NCBI GenBank assembly: GCA_001769835.1
Contig: MEPR01000021.1
Coordinates: 1-32,277, forward strand
Origin: Bdellovibrionales bacterium GWB1_55_8
GTDB taxonomy: Bacteria > Bdellovibrionota > UBA1018
Direction: 5' to 3'
DNA: 32,277 nucleotides
Below the pieces are notes generated by a model. That model ran no database searches. It had not been told where the DNA came from and worked only from the letters and a program-made list of their open reading frames with translations. Below are positions 1 through 6,307 of the stretch, in pieces. Both the position numbers and the translations under genes were made by a program. Each line of letters starts with the position of its first letter. Position 1 is the first letter of the stretch.

Positions 1-195
1 CTCGCCCCGACCGAAATCGGCACTTACAAGCAGGCTGCCTACTCTAGCCCCCACTTTCTCATTCAAAAAATTCATCCCAAATTTTCAAAGAACATTCTCC
101 CTTACGAGAGCCTCTTTCACGCGAACAGTCAGCCTTTATCCCGTTTGTTACCGCTCGGGATACCGGCAGAACGCTTCACCTTGTCAGAGGTTTGA
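1..195 (+). CDS. possible C-terminal end of a gene cut by the left edge
   Basis: Frame 1 is open from the first base to a TGA at 193-195, giving about 64 codons and ending in the residues AERFTLSEV. No start codon is needed because the gene would begin outside the window. A perfect hairpin at 204-220, just after the stop, is consistent with the end of a transcription unit. I recognise no motif. Frame 2 is also open through most of this stretch, so the open frame could be chance. If it is not coding, 1-283 is simply the unassigned region downstream of the minus-strand gene at 284-1408. Confidence 0.25.
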   Translation, partial: LAPTEIGTYKQAAYSSPHFLIQKIHPKFSKNILPYESLFHANSQPLSRLLPLGIPAERFTLSEV

Positions 196-203
196 TTGGT
201 ATA

Positions 204-220
204 GCGCCATTGATTGGCGC
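204..220 (+). terminator. candidate hairpin terminator
   Basis: The sequence forms a perfect 6-bp stem (GCGCCA / TGGCGC) with a 5-base loop, 8 bases after the TGA at 193-195. The nearest T run (232-236) is 11 bases away, so this is a weak intrinsic terminator at best. For the opposite gene, which ends at 284 on minus, the first useful T run on that strand lies at 249-256, without a clear stem before it. Confidence 0.3.
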
Positions 221-283
221 GCGCAACAGCAATTTTTAAAGTTTATACAAAAAAAATCAAACAGCTGAATGACGCATCGCACA

Positions 284-1408
284 TTATTCCGCTCGAGCAG
301 CTGAAGCATCCGTTTCGCCGCGAAATACGCGGATATTTCCGAATTTCGTATACAACTTCAGCAGCTCGCCGCCATCCCGCACGCGCCCGTAAAATCTTTC
401 GGCCGGCTGCGGACCAACGGCCGCCTCCTCCAGCTTGCGAACAGGAAATCCCACTTCTGTTTTTCCTTCCAGACTCCAGATGTCGACGTCGCCTGAAAAA
501 GCAAACGGCAAACGCAAACTGATATTGCCACTATCAGTTTCGATCAACGCTTTGTCCGAGAATTTCCAACGTTTCATTTGCGCGGAAATGGCGCCACTTG
601 TAGTGCGTCCGCTCAAGAAGCCCGAACTGGAATTTATTTCAACGGGCGCTGTTTGCGCGTGAAATTCAATGCGTCCATCCAGGGCTTTTCCAGTTATTTC
701 TCCGGAAGAGGAAACATAAAGCTGCTCGCCGATGACCGTGTTCATCACAATGGAGCCAGAACTTGTTTCCGCGTAAACACTTCCTCCCCGCACTTCCTTC
801 AATTCAATTTTTCCAGTGCCGCCCATGCATCTGATCGAGGCCTTCACATTTTCAATTTTCATCAGGCAGGAAGGACAAAGCAGCGAAACTGATTGTGACT
901 TCACCCGCTGTACGACAATCGGTCCGGCAGCAGTACGGATTTCGAGCGGCGCACTCCAGGACTTCGCCGTCGCCTTTCCGTCCACCGTCGAAATTTTCAG
1001 CTTCAGATTTCCCGGAGCAAAAACAATCATCTCCATGCCCGTGCGCGGGCTCTCACGCTCTTTTAACCGAGCTTGAATATCCAGGCCCCGCCCGTACTCA
1101 GCGGAAAGCTCGATGTCACTTCCATCAATACTGCGATAACGGAAATCCATAGTTGAGAAAAGCTTCTGCGCTTCCTCCTGCGTGTCTGCGATCGCTTTTC
1201 TGCGCGCCTTGATGCGAATTTTGTCGAGCGCCCAGCCCTGCACCGATACGTCGCCGCGCATATTGGTGACATGGAGCTGCCCGATCGATTTAAGCGGAAA
1301 ATCCCGCTCGATCTCTTCGACAAACTCTGCAGCACGCGCATAAGAGGAAAAGACGGATAAAACTGACCCGATTACAATTGCGGCAACGCCAAAGCGCTTT
1401 GAGGACAT
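284..1408 (-). CDS. secreted DUF4097-like beta-strand repeat protein
   Basis: This 374-residue protein starts at the ATG at 1408. The reading frame extends upstream to a TTG at 1459, but the ATG start places a clean signal peptide at the N-terminus (basic MSSKR, hydrophobic core, cleavage near ARA-AEF), so I prefer it. After the signal come many short beta-strand-like units of the type 'xVxVxGWxxDxIxIxA' and 'SSGxIxxxTxSGxI'. This spacing is typical of the DUF4097 (putative adhesin) family, whose members form a right-handed beta-helix-like fold of unknown function. A CPSC pair near the middle could form a disulfide. The protein is probably periplasmic or outer-surface. It stands alone, divergent from the riboswitch-queE unit. 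Family assignment is by pattern only. Confidence 0.65.
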   Translation of the reverse strand: MSSKRFGVAAIVIGSVLSVFSSYARAAEFVEEIERDFPLKSIGQLHVTNMRGDVSVQGWALDKIRIKARRKAIADTQEEAQKLFSTMDFRYRSIDGSDIELSAEYGRGLDIQARLKERESPRTGMEMIVFAPGNLKLKISTVDGKATAKSWSAPLEIRTAAGPIVVQRVKSQSVSLLCPSCLMKIENVKASIRCMGGTGKIELKEVRGGSVYAETSSGSIVMNTVIGEQLYVSSSGEITGKALDGRIEFHAQTAPVEINSSSGFLSGRTTSGAISAQMKRWKFSDKALIETDSGNISLRLPFAFSGDVDIWSLEGKTEVGFPVRKLEEAAVGPQPAERFYGRVRDGGELLKLYTKFGNIRVFRGETDASAARAE

Positions 1409-1449
1409 GGGCTGATTATTATTTAAATCCGCTAAATTAGCCAAACCTC

Positions 1450-1478
1450 TTGCAATCAATAACGCGGTGCGCTAACCT
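1450..1478 (+). promoter_or_regulatory. candidate promoter for the GEMM-I RNA
   Basis: TTGCAA (1450-1455) and TAACCT (1473-1478) are separated by 17 bases, a plausible sigma-70 arrangement with a weak -10. Transcription would start near 1485, about 100 bases before the aptamer. The decamer AGTTCAAATA lies just downstream (1485-1494) and recurs upstream of the beta-barrel gene. Confidence 0.3.
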
Positions 1479-1498
1479 ATTTTTAGTTCAAATAATGG

Positions 1499-1580
1499 CT
1501 GGTCGGACAATGAAACAGGCGACCAGAAAAAAGCTTGGCCCACGAAGGGCCGTTTGAAGAGGGCGGTTTCGCAACCCACC
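1499..1580 (+). other. stacked hairpins upstream of the riboswitch aptamer
   Basis: Three stems follow each other. CTGGTCG (1499-1505) pairs with CGACCAG (1520-1526), then comes A6. GGCCC (1537-1541) pairs with GGGCC (1547-1551). GGTT/AACC closes a short TCGC loop around 1565-1576. The first is not a plus-strand terminator because A, not T, follows it. They may be a 5' stabilising or regulatory part of the same RNA. I know no family they match. Confidence 0.35.
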
Positions 1581-1582
1581 CC

Positions 1583-1680
1583 TTTTGAAAAAGGCAAACC
1601 GGTTGAAAAGCCGGGACGCAAAGCCACGGGACTTCGAGCTGCTTACCCCGACAGCTCATGTTAGCCGGGCTGCCAAAGGA
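1583..1680 (+). promoter_or_regulatory. c-di-GMP-I (GEMM-I) riboswitch aptamer
   Basis: The conserved GEMM-I core is present in order. GGCAAACC (1593-1600) is followed by a GAAA-type loop (1605-1608), then GGGACGCAAAGCC (1612-1624), a variable second arm around CGAGCTG/CAGCTC (1634-1656), and TAGCCGGGCTGCC (1662-1674). A closing P1 can form between the CCTTT-rich 5' side (about 1581-1587) and CAAAGG (1674-1679). The base before CAAACC that contacts the ligand in the Vibrio Vc2 structure is G, as expected for c-di-GMP rather than the A reported for cGAMP-type GEMM-Ib. Family knowledge says this RNA binds c-di-GMP. A strong terminator follows at 1762-1805, ahead of queE. Confidence 0.9.
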
Positions 1681-1694
1681 GGAAGACAAACGAA

Positions 1695-1760
1695 GGACCA
1701 CTGAGTTGGTCCGGCAGCATTTCAAAGGGGGGTCCCCCAAATGGACCCCCTCTTCATCTC
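1695..1760 (+). promoter_or_regulatory. expression-platform hairpins of the riboswitch
   Basis: GGACCA (1695-1700) pairs with TGGTCC (1707-1712). A G-run ending in GGTCC (about 1726-1734) pairs with GGACCCCC (1743-1750). Together with the terminator stem at 1762-1797, three successive hairpins reuse the complementary words GGTCC and GGACC, so alternative pairings are possible, for example 1743-1748 with 1765-1770. This is the layout expected of a terminator/antiterminator switch. Which conformation the ligand favours cannot be read from sequence. Confidence 0.5.
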
Positions 1761-1761
1761 A

Positions 1762-1805
1762 AGAGGGTCCGGTGGCACGAATGCTATCGGACCCTCTCCT
1801 TTTTT
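1762..1805 (+). terminator. strong intrinsic terminator downstream of the riboswitch
   Basis: A perfect 10-bp GC-rich stem, AGAGGGTCCG (1762-1771) with CGGACCCTCT (1788-1797), is followed by CC and six T residues (1800-1805). It lies between the c-di-GMP aptamer and the queE start at 1847. Confidence 0.85.
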
Positions 1806-1846
1806 CGGGCATAGAGTTTCAGTGAAAAAAAACGTAAGAAACAGAC

Positions 1847-2521
1847 GTGGCGTCTCACGAGCTTTTTATCAACGAAATCTTTCACAGCCTTCAGGGCGAA
1901 TCGACCTTGGCGGGCGTGCCATTCGCATTCGTCCGTCTCACAGGCTGCAACCTTCGATGCACCTATTGTGACTCGACCTATGCGTTTCATGACGGTAAAC
2001 GGATGACAATCGACGAGGTGTGCGCCGCCGTCGCTCCTTTCAGCACGCGGCATGTACTGCTCACGGGCGGAGAACCCCTGATGCAGAAAAACACACCGGC
2101 CTTGGCGCAAGTTCTGGTCGATAAAGGTTACGACGTCAGCGTGGAAACCCATGGCGAACTCCCCATCGGACCGATCGTCCAGAACACACGGGTGATCATG
2201 GACATCAAGACTCCCTCCAGCGGAATGCAACGCGGCGGCTACCGAACAAATCTGCCTCTTCTGAAAGAAACGGATGAAGTGAAATTCGTGATCGCGTCAG
2301 AATCTGACTATGCGTGGGCAAGAGACCTGGTCCGCTCGGAAACGATTCCGGTGAAGGAAATTCTCTTTTCACCAGTCGGTCCTTCTGGCGGTGCACCTGG
2401 AAGCTATCCGGGAATCTCAGCGCAGGTGCTGGCGGAAAGAATCCTGGCTGACAGGCTGCGGGTCCGAATGCAGATACAGCTGCATAAAATCATCTGGGGT
2501 GCAGACGCCAGAGGCGTCTGA
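1847..2521 (+). CDS. queE: 7-carboxy-7-deazaguanine synthase QueE
   Basis: QueE is a radical SAM enzyme that converts 6-carboxy-tetrahydropterin to 7-carboxy-7-deazaguanine in the queuosine (preQ0) pathway, in the cytoplasm. The 224-residue length fits the family. The start is GTG (1847); no ATG lies close by, and the conserved INEIFHSLQGES segment at residues 8-19 fixes the N-terminus. The [4Fe-4S] ligands are C34, C38 and C41 (CNLRCTYC), followed by the family's DSTYAF segment. LLTGGEP (glycine-rich SAM-binding motif) and VETHGE follow, and the C-terminus reads QLHKIIWGADARGV, in family style. There is no strong Shine-Dalgarno sequence. The gene lies 41 bases after the riboswitch terminator, so readthrough may govern it. 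No other queuosine gene is in the window. Its last codons lie inside a 28-bp tandem repeat. Confidence 0.93.
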   Translation: MASHELFINEIFHSLQGESTLAGVPFAFVRLTGCNLRCTYCDSTYAFHDGKRMTIDEVCAAVAPFSTRHVLLTGGEPLMQKNTPALAQVLVDKGYDVSVETHGELPIGPIVQNTRVIMDIKTPSSGMQRGGYRTNLPLLKETDEVKFVIASESDYAWARDLVRSETIPVKEILFSPVGPSGGAPGSYPGISAQVLAERILADRLRVRMQIQLHKIIWGADARGV

Positions 2522-2549
2522 CTGGGGTGCAGATGTCAGGGGCGTCTGA
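2494..2549 (+). repeat. two tandem 28-bp hairpin repeats over the queE stop
   Basis: Two adjacent 28-bp units (2494-2521 and 2522-2549) match at 25 of 28 positions, and all three differences are transitions. Unit 1 forms a perfect 8-bp hairpin (CAGACGCC, loop AGA, GGCGTCTG). In unit 2 the two changes in the 5' arm (C to T) turn G-C pairs into G-U pairs, so the stem survives in RNA. The first unit encodes the last QueE residues and the stop. It may act as a weak terminator or mRNA end stabiliser, or be a REP-like element. Confidence 0.8.
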
Positions 2550-2551
2550 TC

Positions 2552-2581
2552 TTGACAAAGACCTCTGCCCCTTGCTAGCCA
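2552..2581 (+). promoter_or_regulatory. candidate promoter of tRNA-Cys
   Basis: A consensus TTGACA (2552-2557) is followed after 18 bases by TAGCCA (2576-2581). The tRNA 5' end is 25 bases downstream, a normal leader length. The -10 is poor, so confidence rests on the perfect -35. Confidence 0.5.
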
Positions 2582-2605
2582 TGAAGACCAGTCTTTGAAA
2601 ATCGG

Positions 2606-2681
2606 GGTGACGTACCAAAATGGCTAATGGGACGGTTTGCAAAACCGTTTTGTGTCGGTTCGATTCCGACCGTCACCTCCA
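2606..2681 (+). tRNA. tRNA-Cys (anticodon GCA)
   Basis: A full cloverleaf can be drawn. The acceptor GGTGACG (2606-2612) pairs with CGTCACC (2671-2677). A CCA/TGG D-stem is present. The anticodon stem ACGGT/ACCGT (2632-2636, 2644-2648) carries loop TTGCAAA, giving GCA at 2639-2641. The T-arm is GTCGG-TTCGATT-CCGAC. The discriminator base is U (2678), and GCA plus U73 are the known cysteine identity elements. The CCA end is encoded (2679-2681). It is convergent with the membrane protein gene ending at 2696. Confidence 0.96.
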
Positions 2682-2695
2682 ACTTTTCAACCCGA

Positions 2696-4147
2696 CTACG
2701 GCCTCCCTGGCAAGCCACCCTGCTTCCGTACAAAATATTCAAGATGGTAAAATCGCTTTTTTTCGCGGACAAATGCGGGATGCTCCTCGAAGAGAGCTAA
2801 GGCTCCTGCATCAGCGCGGGAAATCACGGCATAATCGACCTCATCGGCTATCTTCTTGTCCACTATCCATAAACCAGTCACGATTTTCTTGTCCGCGTAG
2901 GACTGGTGCCCTTTCAAAATCCCATATTCGAAAAGGTACTTTGCCTCAGCGTATACTGCCGGACTGAAGTAGCCTTTTTCGGAGAGCCTCCCTTCCCGTT
3001 CCGCCTCTTGAATCACGCTCAGGGTGTCGGAGTATGGGTCAAACCGAAACATCGAAATGGAGGACAGGAGGGCGGCCGCAGCCATTAAAAATCCCAATAT
3101 TCCGAGGCGAGGTCTTCCCGCTGACTTTCGAAGCAACGGCAACAGGATGGCGACCGACGGTATCAACGAAATGTAGGACGCGATATTCACGGCAATCGTG
3201 AACCGCTGGGTCAAGTACCAGGGATAGTAGCCGGCCATCGACACTGGAATGAAACTCAGATTCAGCAGGACAAGGAACCAGAAAAAAATGCGATGCCGCC
3301 CTTTGAGCGCACCCAGACCACGCTGTGCCGCATAGGCTAAAAAGAAAATGCATTGAAAGAGCGCTTCTGGAACACCGAAATTCACGCGCAGGATGTCGCG
3401 CGTTTCCATCAGGGTCTTGCCTGAAAGAATAAACTGACTGATGTAATCACGATTTTCTGGCAAATGATAAAATAACGGAATCAGGATGGGAACGAAGGGA
3501 AGACAAAGCAAAAACAGCATTCTAAGCGAAAACCGGCGCTGCCCGGCCGTGCTTATCCCGAATGCGAAAACAAATGCGCTGAGCGTGAGAAGAAAACTGT
3601 AACGAGAGGTCGCGAAAAAACTGAGCGCGGCAATCGACAGAAATACACCTGACCGCGAACGTAGCAGACCCGGCCGATAACAAAGATAACTGACCCAGGC
3701 GACTCCGCAGACCTCCATACCATAGGCTCTTGGAAACAGGCTCCATTCGGCAATCACCGGGTTCGTTAACGGGAAAAGCGCAAGAAGTCCCGCCAAGTAC
3801 CTGTCTCGCAATAACAAGACGCCCAGCCGATAAAGAATGAATACTCCCAGACCAAGAAACAAGACCGAGAGCAGCCGAAGCCACACGTGGTTCGTCGAGA
3901 TCAGCGCCCAGTAACGAAGCAGGAACGTAAATCCGCCTGGATCCATATTGCGGGAAAGATTGAGCCTCCAGGCGTCCAGAAACGTTCCTGGTTCGGAAAA
4001 AGGAGGTGACGTATTCGTCAACCCGAGGACGGTGAAGATCATCTGAGCCGGGTCGTAACAGAGGACGGGGTTTGTCACGTTTCCCCAGAGGTAAGCCGCG
4101 AATGCCGCGGCAAACAACGCTATTACAAAAAAGCGCGACTGCATCAT
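2696..4147 (-). CDS. polytopic GT-C-like membrane glycosyltransferase (paralogue of the 11202 gene)
   Basis: The 483-residue protein begins MMQSRFF. The frame extends further upstream, but ATG 4147 overlaps the stop of the preceding mutase gene as ATGA, so translational coupling marks this start. It has about ten or more hydrophobic segments and a soluble C-terminal tail of roughly 120 residues. After the first membrane segment come YLWGNVTNP, then an acidic YDPAQ loop and NMDPGGF. This is the layout of GT-C (PMT/ArnT-type) enzymes, where an Asp in the first external loop is catalytic. The protein at 11202-12686 shares these motifs, plus RYWA.IST, FPLTNP.IA.W and SRYSFLL, and the same C-terminal domain. 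A lipid-linked sugar donor and periplasmic active site are inferred. It could instead be a flippase or polymerase. Confidence 0.7.
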   Translation of the reverse strand: MMQSRFFVIALFAAAFAAYLWGNVTNPVLCYDPAQMIFTVLGLTNTSPPFSEPGTFLDAWRLNLSRNMDPGGFTFLLRYWALISTNHVWLRLLSVLFLGLGVFILYRLGVLLLRDRYLAGLLALFPLTNPVIAEWSLFPRAYGMEVCGVAWVSYLCYRPGLLRSRSGVFLSIAALSFFATSRYSFLLTLSAFVFAFGISTAGQRRFSLRMLFLLCLPFVPILIPLFYHLPENRDYISQFILSGKTLMETRDILRVNFGVPEALFQCIFFLAYAAQRGLGALKGRHRIFFWFLVLLNLSFIPVSMAGYYPWYLTQRFTIAVNIASYISLIPSVAILLPLLRKSAGRPRLGILGFLMAAAALLSSISMFRFDPYSDTLSVIQEAEREGRLSEKGYFSPAVYAEAKYLFEYGILKGHQSYADKKIVTGLWIVDKKIADEVDYAVISRADAGALALFEEHPAFVREKKRFYHLEYFVRKQGGLPGRP

Positions 4148-5505
4148 GGCTTCATGCCACCGACCATTTGGTCGCTCCACTCGATGCCCTGCAAACAGCA
4201 GTGATCCTGATTTCCGTTTTCGTATTTCCACGCGCCAAATCGTCCGCGTGAATAAATCTGAAAACGCTCCAGCGCGGGCAAAATGCCTTTCAGCAGCTGA
4301 TCCCGGTCCAATGAAGGTGTCGGATAGGCGTATTCCGCAAAATGGGACCACAGCGACTCAACATCCGAGCGTGAGCTGATCAGTCCGACCCGGAGCAACC
4401 CGGTGAGAGTCTCTTCAACGATATCGCCGTAAGATACCGGCTTCTCCGGCGATGCGCTCGTTTCCGCCAGCAGTGACCAGTTGTTTTGGGGGTCGGGCAC
4501 CAGCGCGGAACTGTAATTGGATAAAACCGTCACGCGATAAAACGGGCAATCGCCCTCCGGAAAATAGATCCAACTTTTCGTTTTCAATGCTTCCGGCGGC
4601 TTGCCGCGCAAACCCAAACCCACGACATGGCAGGAGGAAAAAAGGAGTTTCCGGGAAAGCTCGCGAACTTCATCAATGACCGGGGACTGCGGCACAAGAC
4701 TCTGACAAAGGAGATTCAGAGGCTTCGTGGAAAGGAGATGCTCGAATTCGATGCACTCTCCTGAGGTCAGCGTGAGACGCCGCTCCACCGGGTTCACGGC
4801 ATCCACGCGGGCACCATAGAGAATACGATCTTGTCCGATCAGTTCGGCCACCGACTTCCAAATCGCGCCGGTCCCACCTGTCTTGGGATATCGAAACCGA
4901 TTATTGGGCCCCCAGGAAACATCATCTTCCCCGTTTGAAAGGGTCTTGCGTATCCGCTCCACATCCGGCGGCGCCACGCGCTCACCGATCCAACGCCAGG
5001 ACAAACGGCTGGGGTGGTAGGCCCAGACCTTTCGGTTATAGGGAAGAAAAAAGGATTCCACCAGCCCGGCTCCGAACCTGTCGACAAGCCAATCGTAGAA
5101 ACTGGCGTCGTCGGGAACAGGAGAATTGCGTCCGGCCGCCGCCTCGAGGTCGTTCAAGCATCGGCTCAGCACAGCTTCCGGCAAATACCGGAGATTGTTT
5201 TGAAGCGGATAAGGAATGAAACTTCCGTGAAGCCGGACGAAAGCCTGGCGTTCATGATGAAGCCAGGAATCATCCCCGATCGCGGCGCGCATGAGATCGA
5301 GAAAAAGAGGATCCCTGGAAAAAAGAATATGCCCGCCGATATCCCACGAGAAGCCCTGCGGGTCGCGGTAAGTTGACGACAAGCCTCCAGCATTTTGTTC
5401 CTGCTCAAGAACGATGAAATCGCGCACGCCCTTTGATTTCAGGCGCCATGCGGCACCCAGACCCGTTGGTCCCGCACCGATAATGACGAACCGATACCGT
5501 TTCAT
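4144..5505 (-). CDS. glf: UDP-galactopyranose mutase, eukaryotic-like class
   Basis: The enzyme interconverts UDP-galactopyranose and UDP-galactofuranose using reduced FAD. The 453-residue protein opens with a Rossmann motif G10-A-G12-P-T-G15 and has WDIGGH (H59, the mobile flavin-site histidine of Aspergillus UGM). It then shows the fungal-type landmarks GERVAPP, WGPNNRFRYP followed by GGTGAIW, YFPEGDCPFYR with SNYS, and near the C-terminus IYSRGRFGAWKYE with GNQDH. These segments match class II (fungal/protozoan) UGM far better than the short Glf of E. coli or the haem enzyme HemY, with which such proteins are often confused. It overlaps by ATGA both the upstream GT2 gene (5502) and the downstream membrane protein (4147), so all three form one operon. 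Confidence 0.85.
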   Translation of the reverse strand: MKRYRFVIIGAGPTGLGAAWRLKSKGVRDFIVLEQEQNAGGLSSTYRDPQGFSWDIGGHILFSRDPLFLDLMRAAIGDDSWLHHERQAFVRLHGSFIPYPLQNNLRYLPEAVLSRCLNDLEAAAGRNSPVPDDASFYDWLVDRFGAGLVESFFLPYNRKVWAYHPSRLSWRWIGERVAPPDVERIRKTLSNGEDDVSWGPNNRFRYPKTGGTGAIWKSVAELIGQDRILYGARVDAVNPVERRLTLTSGECIEFEHLLSTKPLNLLCQSLVPQSPVIDEVRELSRKLLFSSCHVVGLGLRGKPPEALKTKSWIYFPEGDCPFYRVTVLSNYSSALVPDPQNNWSLLAETSASPEKPVSYGDIVEETLTGLLRVGLISSRSDVESLWSHFAEYAYPTPSLDRDQLLKGILPALERFQIYSRGRFGAWKYENGNQDHCCLQGIEWSDQMVGGMKP

Positions 5506-6224
5506 CGCAGAGTCCTTCCGATTCCGACCAGATATCGGAAACGCACCAGCTCAAAAGCACTCCTGATGCAGGCCTTCAGAAGCCTCCATGAAAAAAGGGA
5601 AGCGGAGCCCGTCTTGCGGGCAAAATGAGCTACAGGAATAAAAAACAGGTTTTCACCATCGCGTGCGGCCAGAATAGAGAGGAAAAGGTTCGGGGCAAAA
5701 ATTGTATCCGGAAGGCGGGACAGCAACGAAGCCAGGTAATCCACGCGCATCAGCCGAAAAGGAATGTTCGGATCCCTGATCCTTACTCCAAAAATCACGA
5801 GCAACAGCAACTTCAGTGCCCACGTAATCGCGTCGCGGTGTCGTCCGTCCTGGCGTTCTTTCCTGTGGCCCAGAATGAAGCGCGAAGCTTCGCGTCGTTC
5901 CCAGAGAAGGCTGAAATCCTTCGCCTGAAACTGCGCATCCGTGTCCACCTGAAAAATCCAGATAGCGCCGCACTCGATTGCCTTGGCATACCCCGCAAAC
6001 AGGGCTCCACCATGGCCGGAGTTATTTTTCCGCAGGAGCATCAGCCGGGATTGCTCAAGCGAAAGCTGGTGCACGATGTCCCCCGTACGATCAGTGGAAC
6101 CGTCATCGATCACCAGAACGCGAAAATCCTGTGTCCATTTCGAAAGCTCATCCACCCAAGAGGAGATGACCGAAGCAATACATCCCTCTTCATTGTATGC
6201 CGGCAGTACCAGACAGATTTCCAC
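5502..6224 (-). CDS. GT2 family glycosyltransferase (dolichyl/polyprenyl-phosphate type)
   Basis: The 240-residue protein starts with GTG at 6224 and reads LVLPAYNEEGCI, the standard GT-A opening. VIDDGSTDRTG gives the nucleotide-binding D40-D41, and QVDTDAQF gives the metal-binding DXD-like D94-T-D96. FILGHRKER and a late hydrophobic stretch around residues 145-155 fit polyprenyl-phosphate sugar synthases (DPM1-like), which load a sugar from a nucleotide donor onto a lipid phosphate. Such a lipid-linked donor is what GT-C enzymes use, fitting its co-operonic neighbour at 2696-4147. It lacks the additional C-terminal membrane domains of GtrB. It is the first gene of the minus operon. A weak promoter (TTGCCA, N18, TAGACT at 6231-6236) would leave almost no leader. 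Confidence 0.8.
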   Translation of the reverse strand: MEICLVLPAYNEEGCIASVISSWVDELSKWTQDFRVLVIDDGSTDRTGDIVHQLSLEQSRLMLLRKNNSGHGGALFAGYAKAIECGAIWIFQVDTDAQFQAKDFSLLWERREASRFILGHRKERQDGRHRDAITWALKLLLLVIFGVRIRDPNIPFRLMRVDYLASLLSRLPDTIFAPNLFLSILAARDGENLFFIPVAHFARKTGSASLFSWRLLKACIRSAFELVRFRYLVGIGRTLR

Positions 6225-6307
6225 GACCTGAGTCTACCGGGCACCAGCAACCGGTGGCAACCGGCAAAGTTGTTTGCAATAGAGCCGCTTCTGGCTAGCA
6301 TGGCGAA

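Noticed and set aside
1409-1459. Longer N-terminus (TTG 1459) of the DUF4097-like protein
   Set aside because: It would put 17 polar residues before a complete signal peptide; the ATG at 1408 gives a normal one.
1583-1680. cGAMP-type GEMM-Ib or preQ1 riboswitch in front of queE
   Set aside because: The base before CAAACC is G, as in c-di-GMP sensors, and the GGGACGCAAAGCC core is GEMM-I. None of the preQ1 riboswitch classes looks like this.
4148-4351. 68-residue N-terminal extension of the 2696-4147 membrane protein
   Set aside because: It lies entirely inside the mutase gene, and ATG 4147 is at the coupled ATGA overlap and begins the first membrane helix.
4144-5505. Protoporphyrinogen oxidase (HemY-like) for the FAD enzyme
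   Set aside because: The GGH, WGPN, CPFYR and GRFGAWKYE segments match class II UDP-galactopyranose mutase, and the neighbours are glycan genes.
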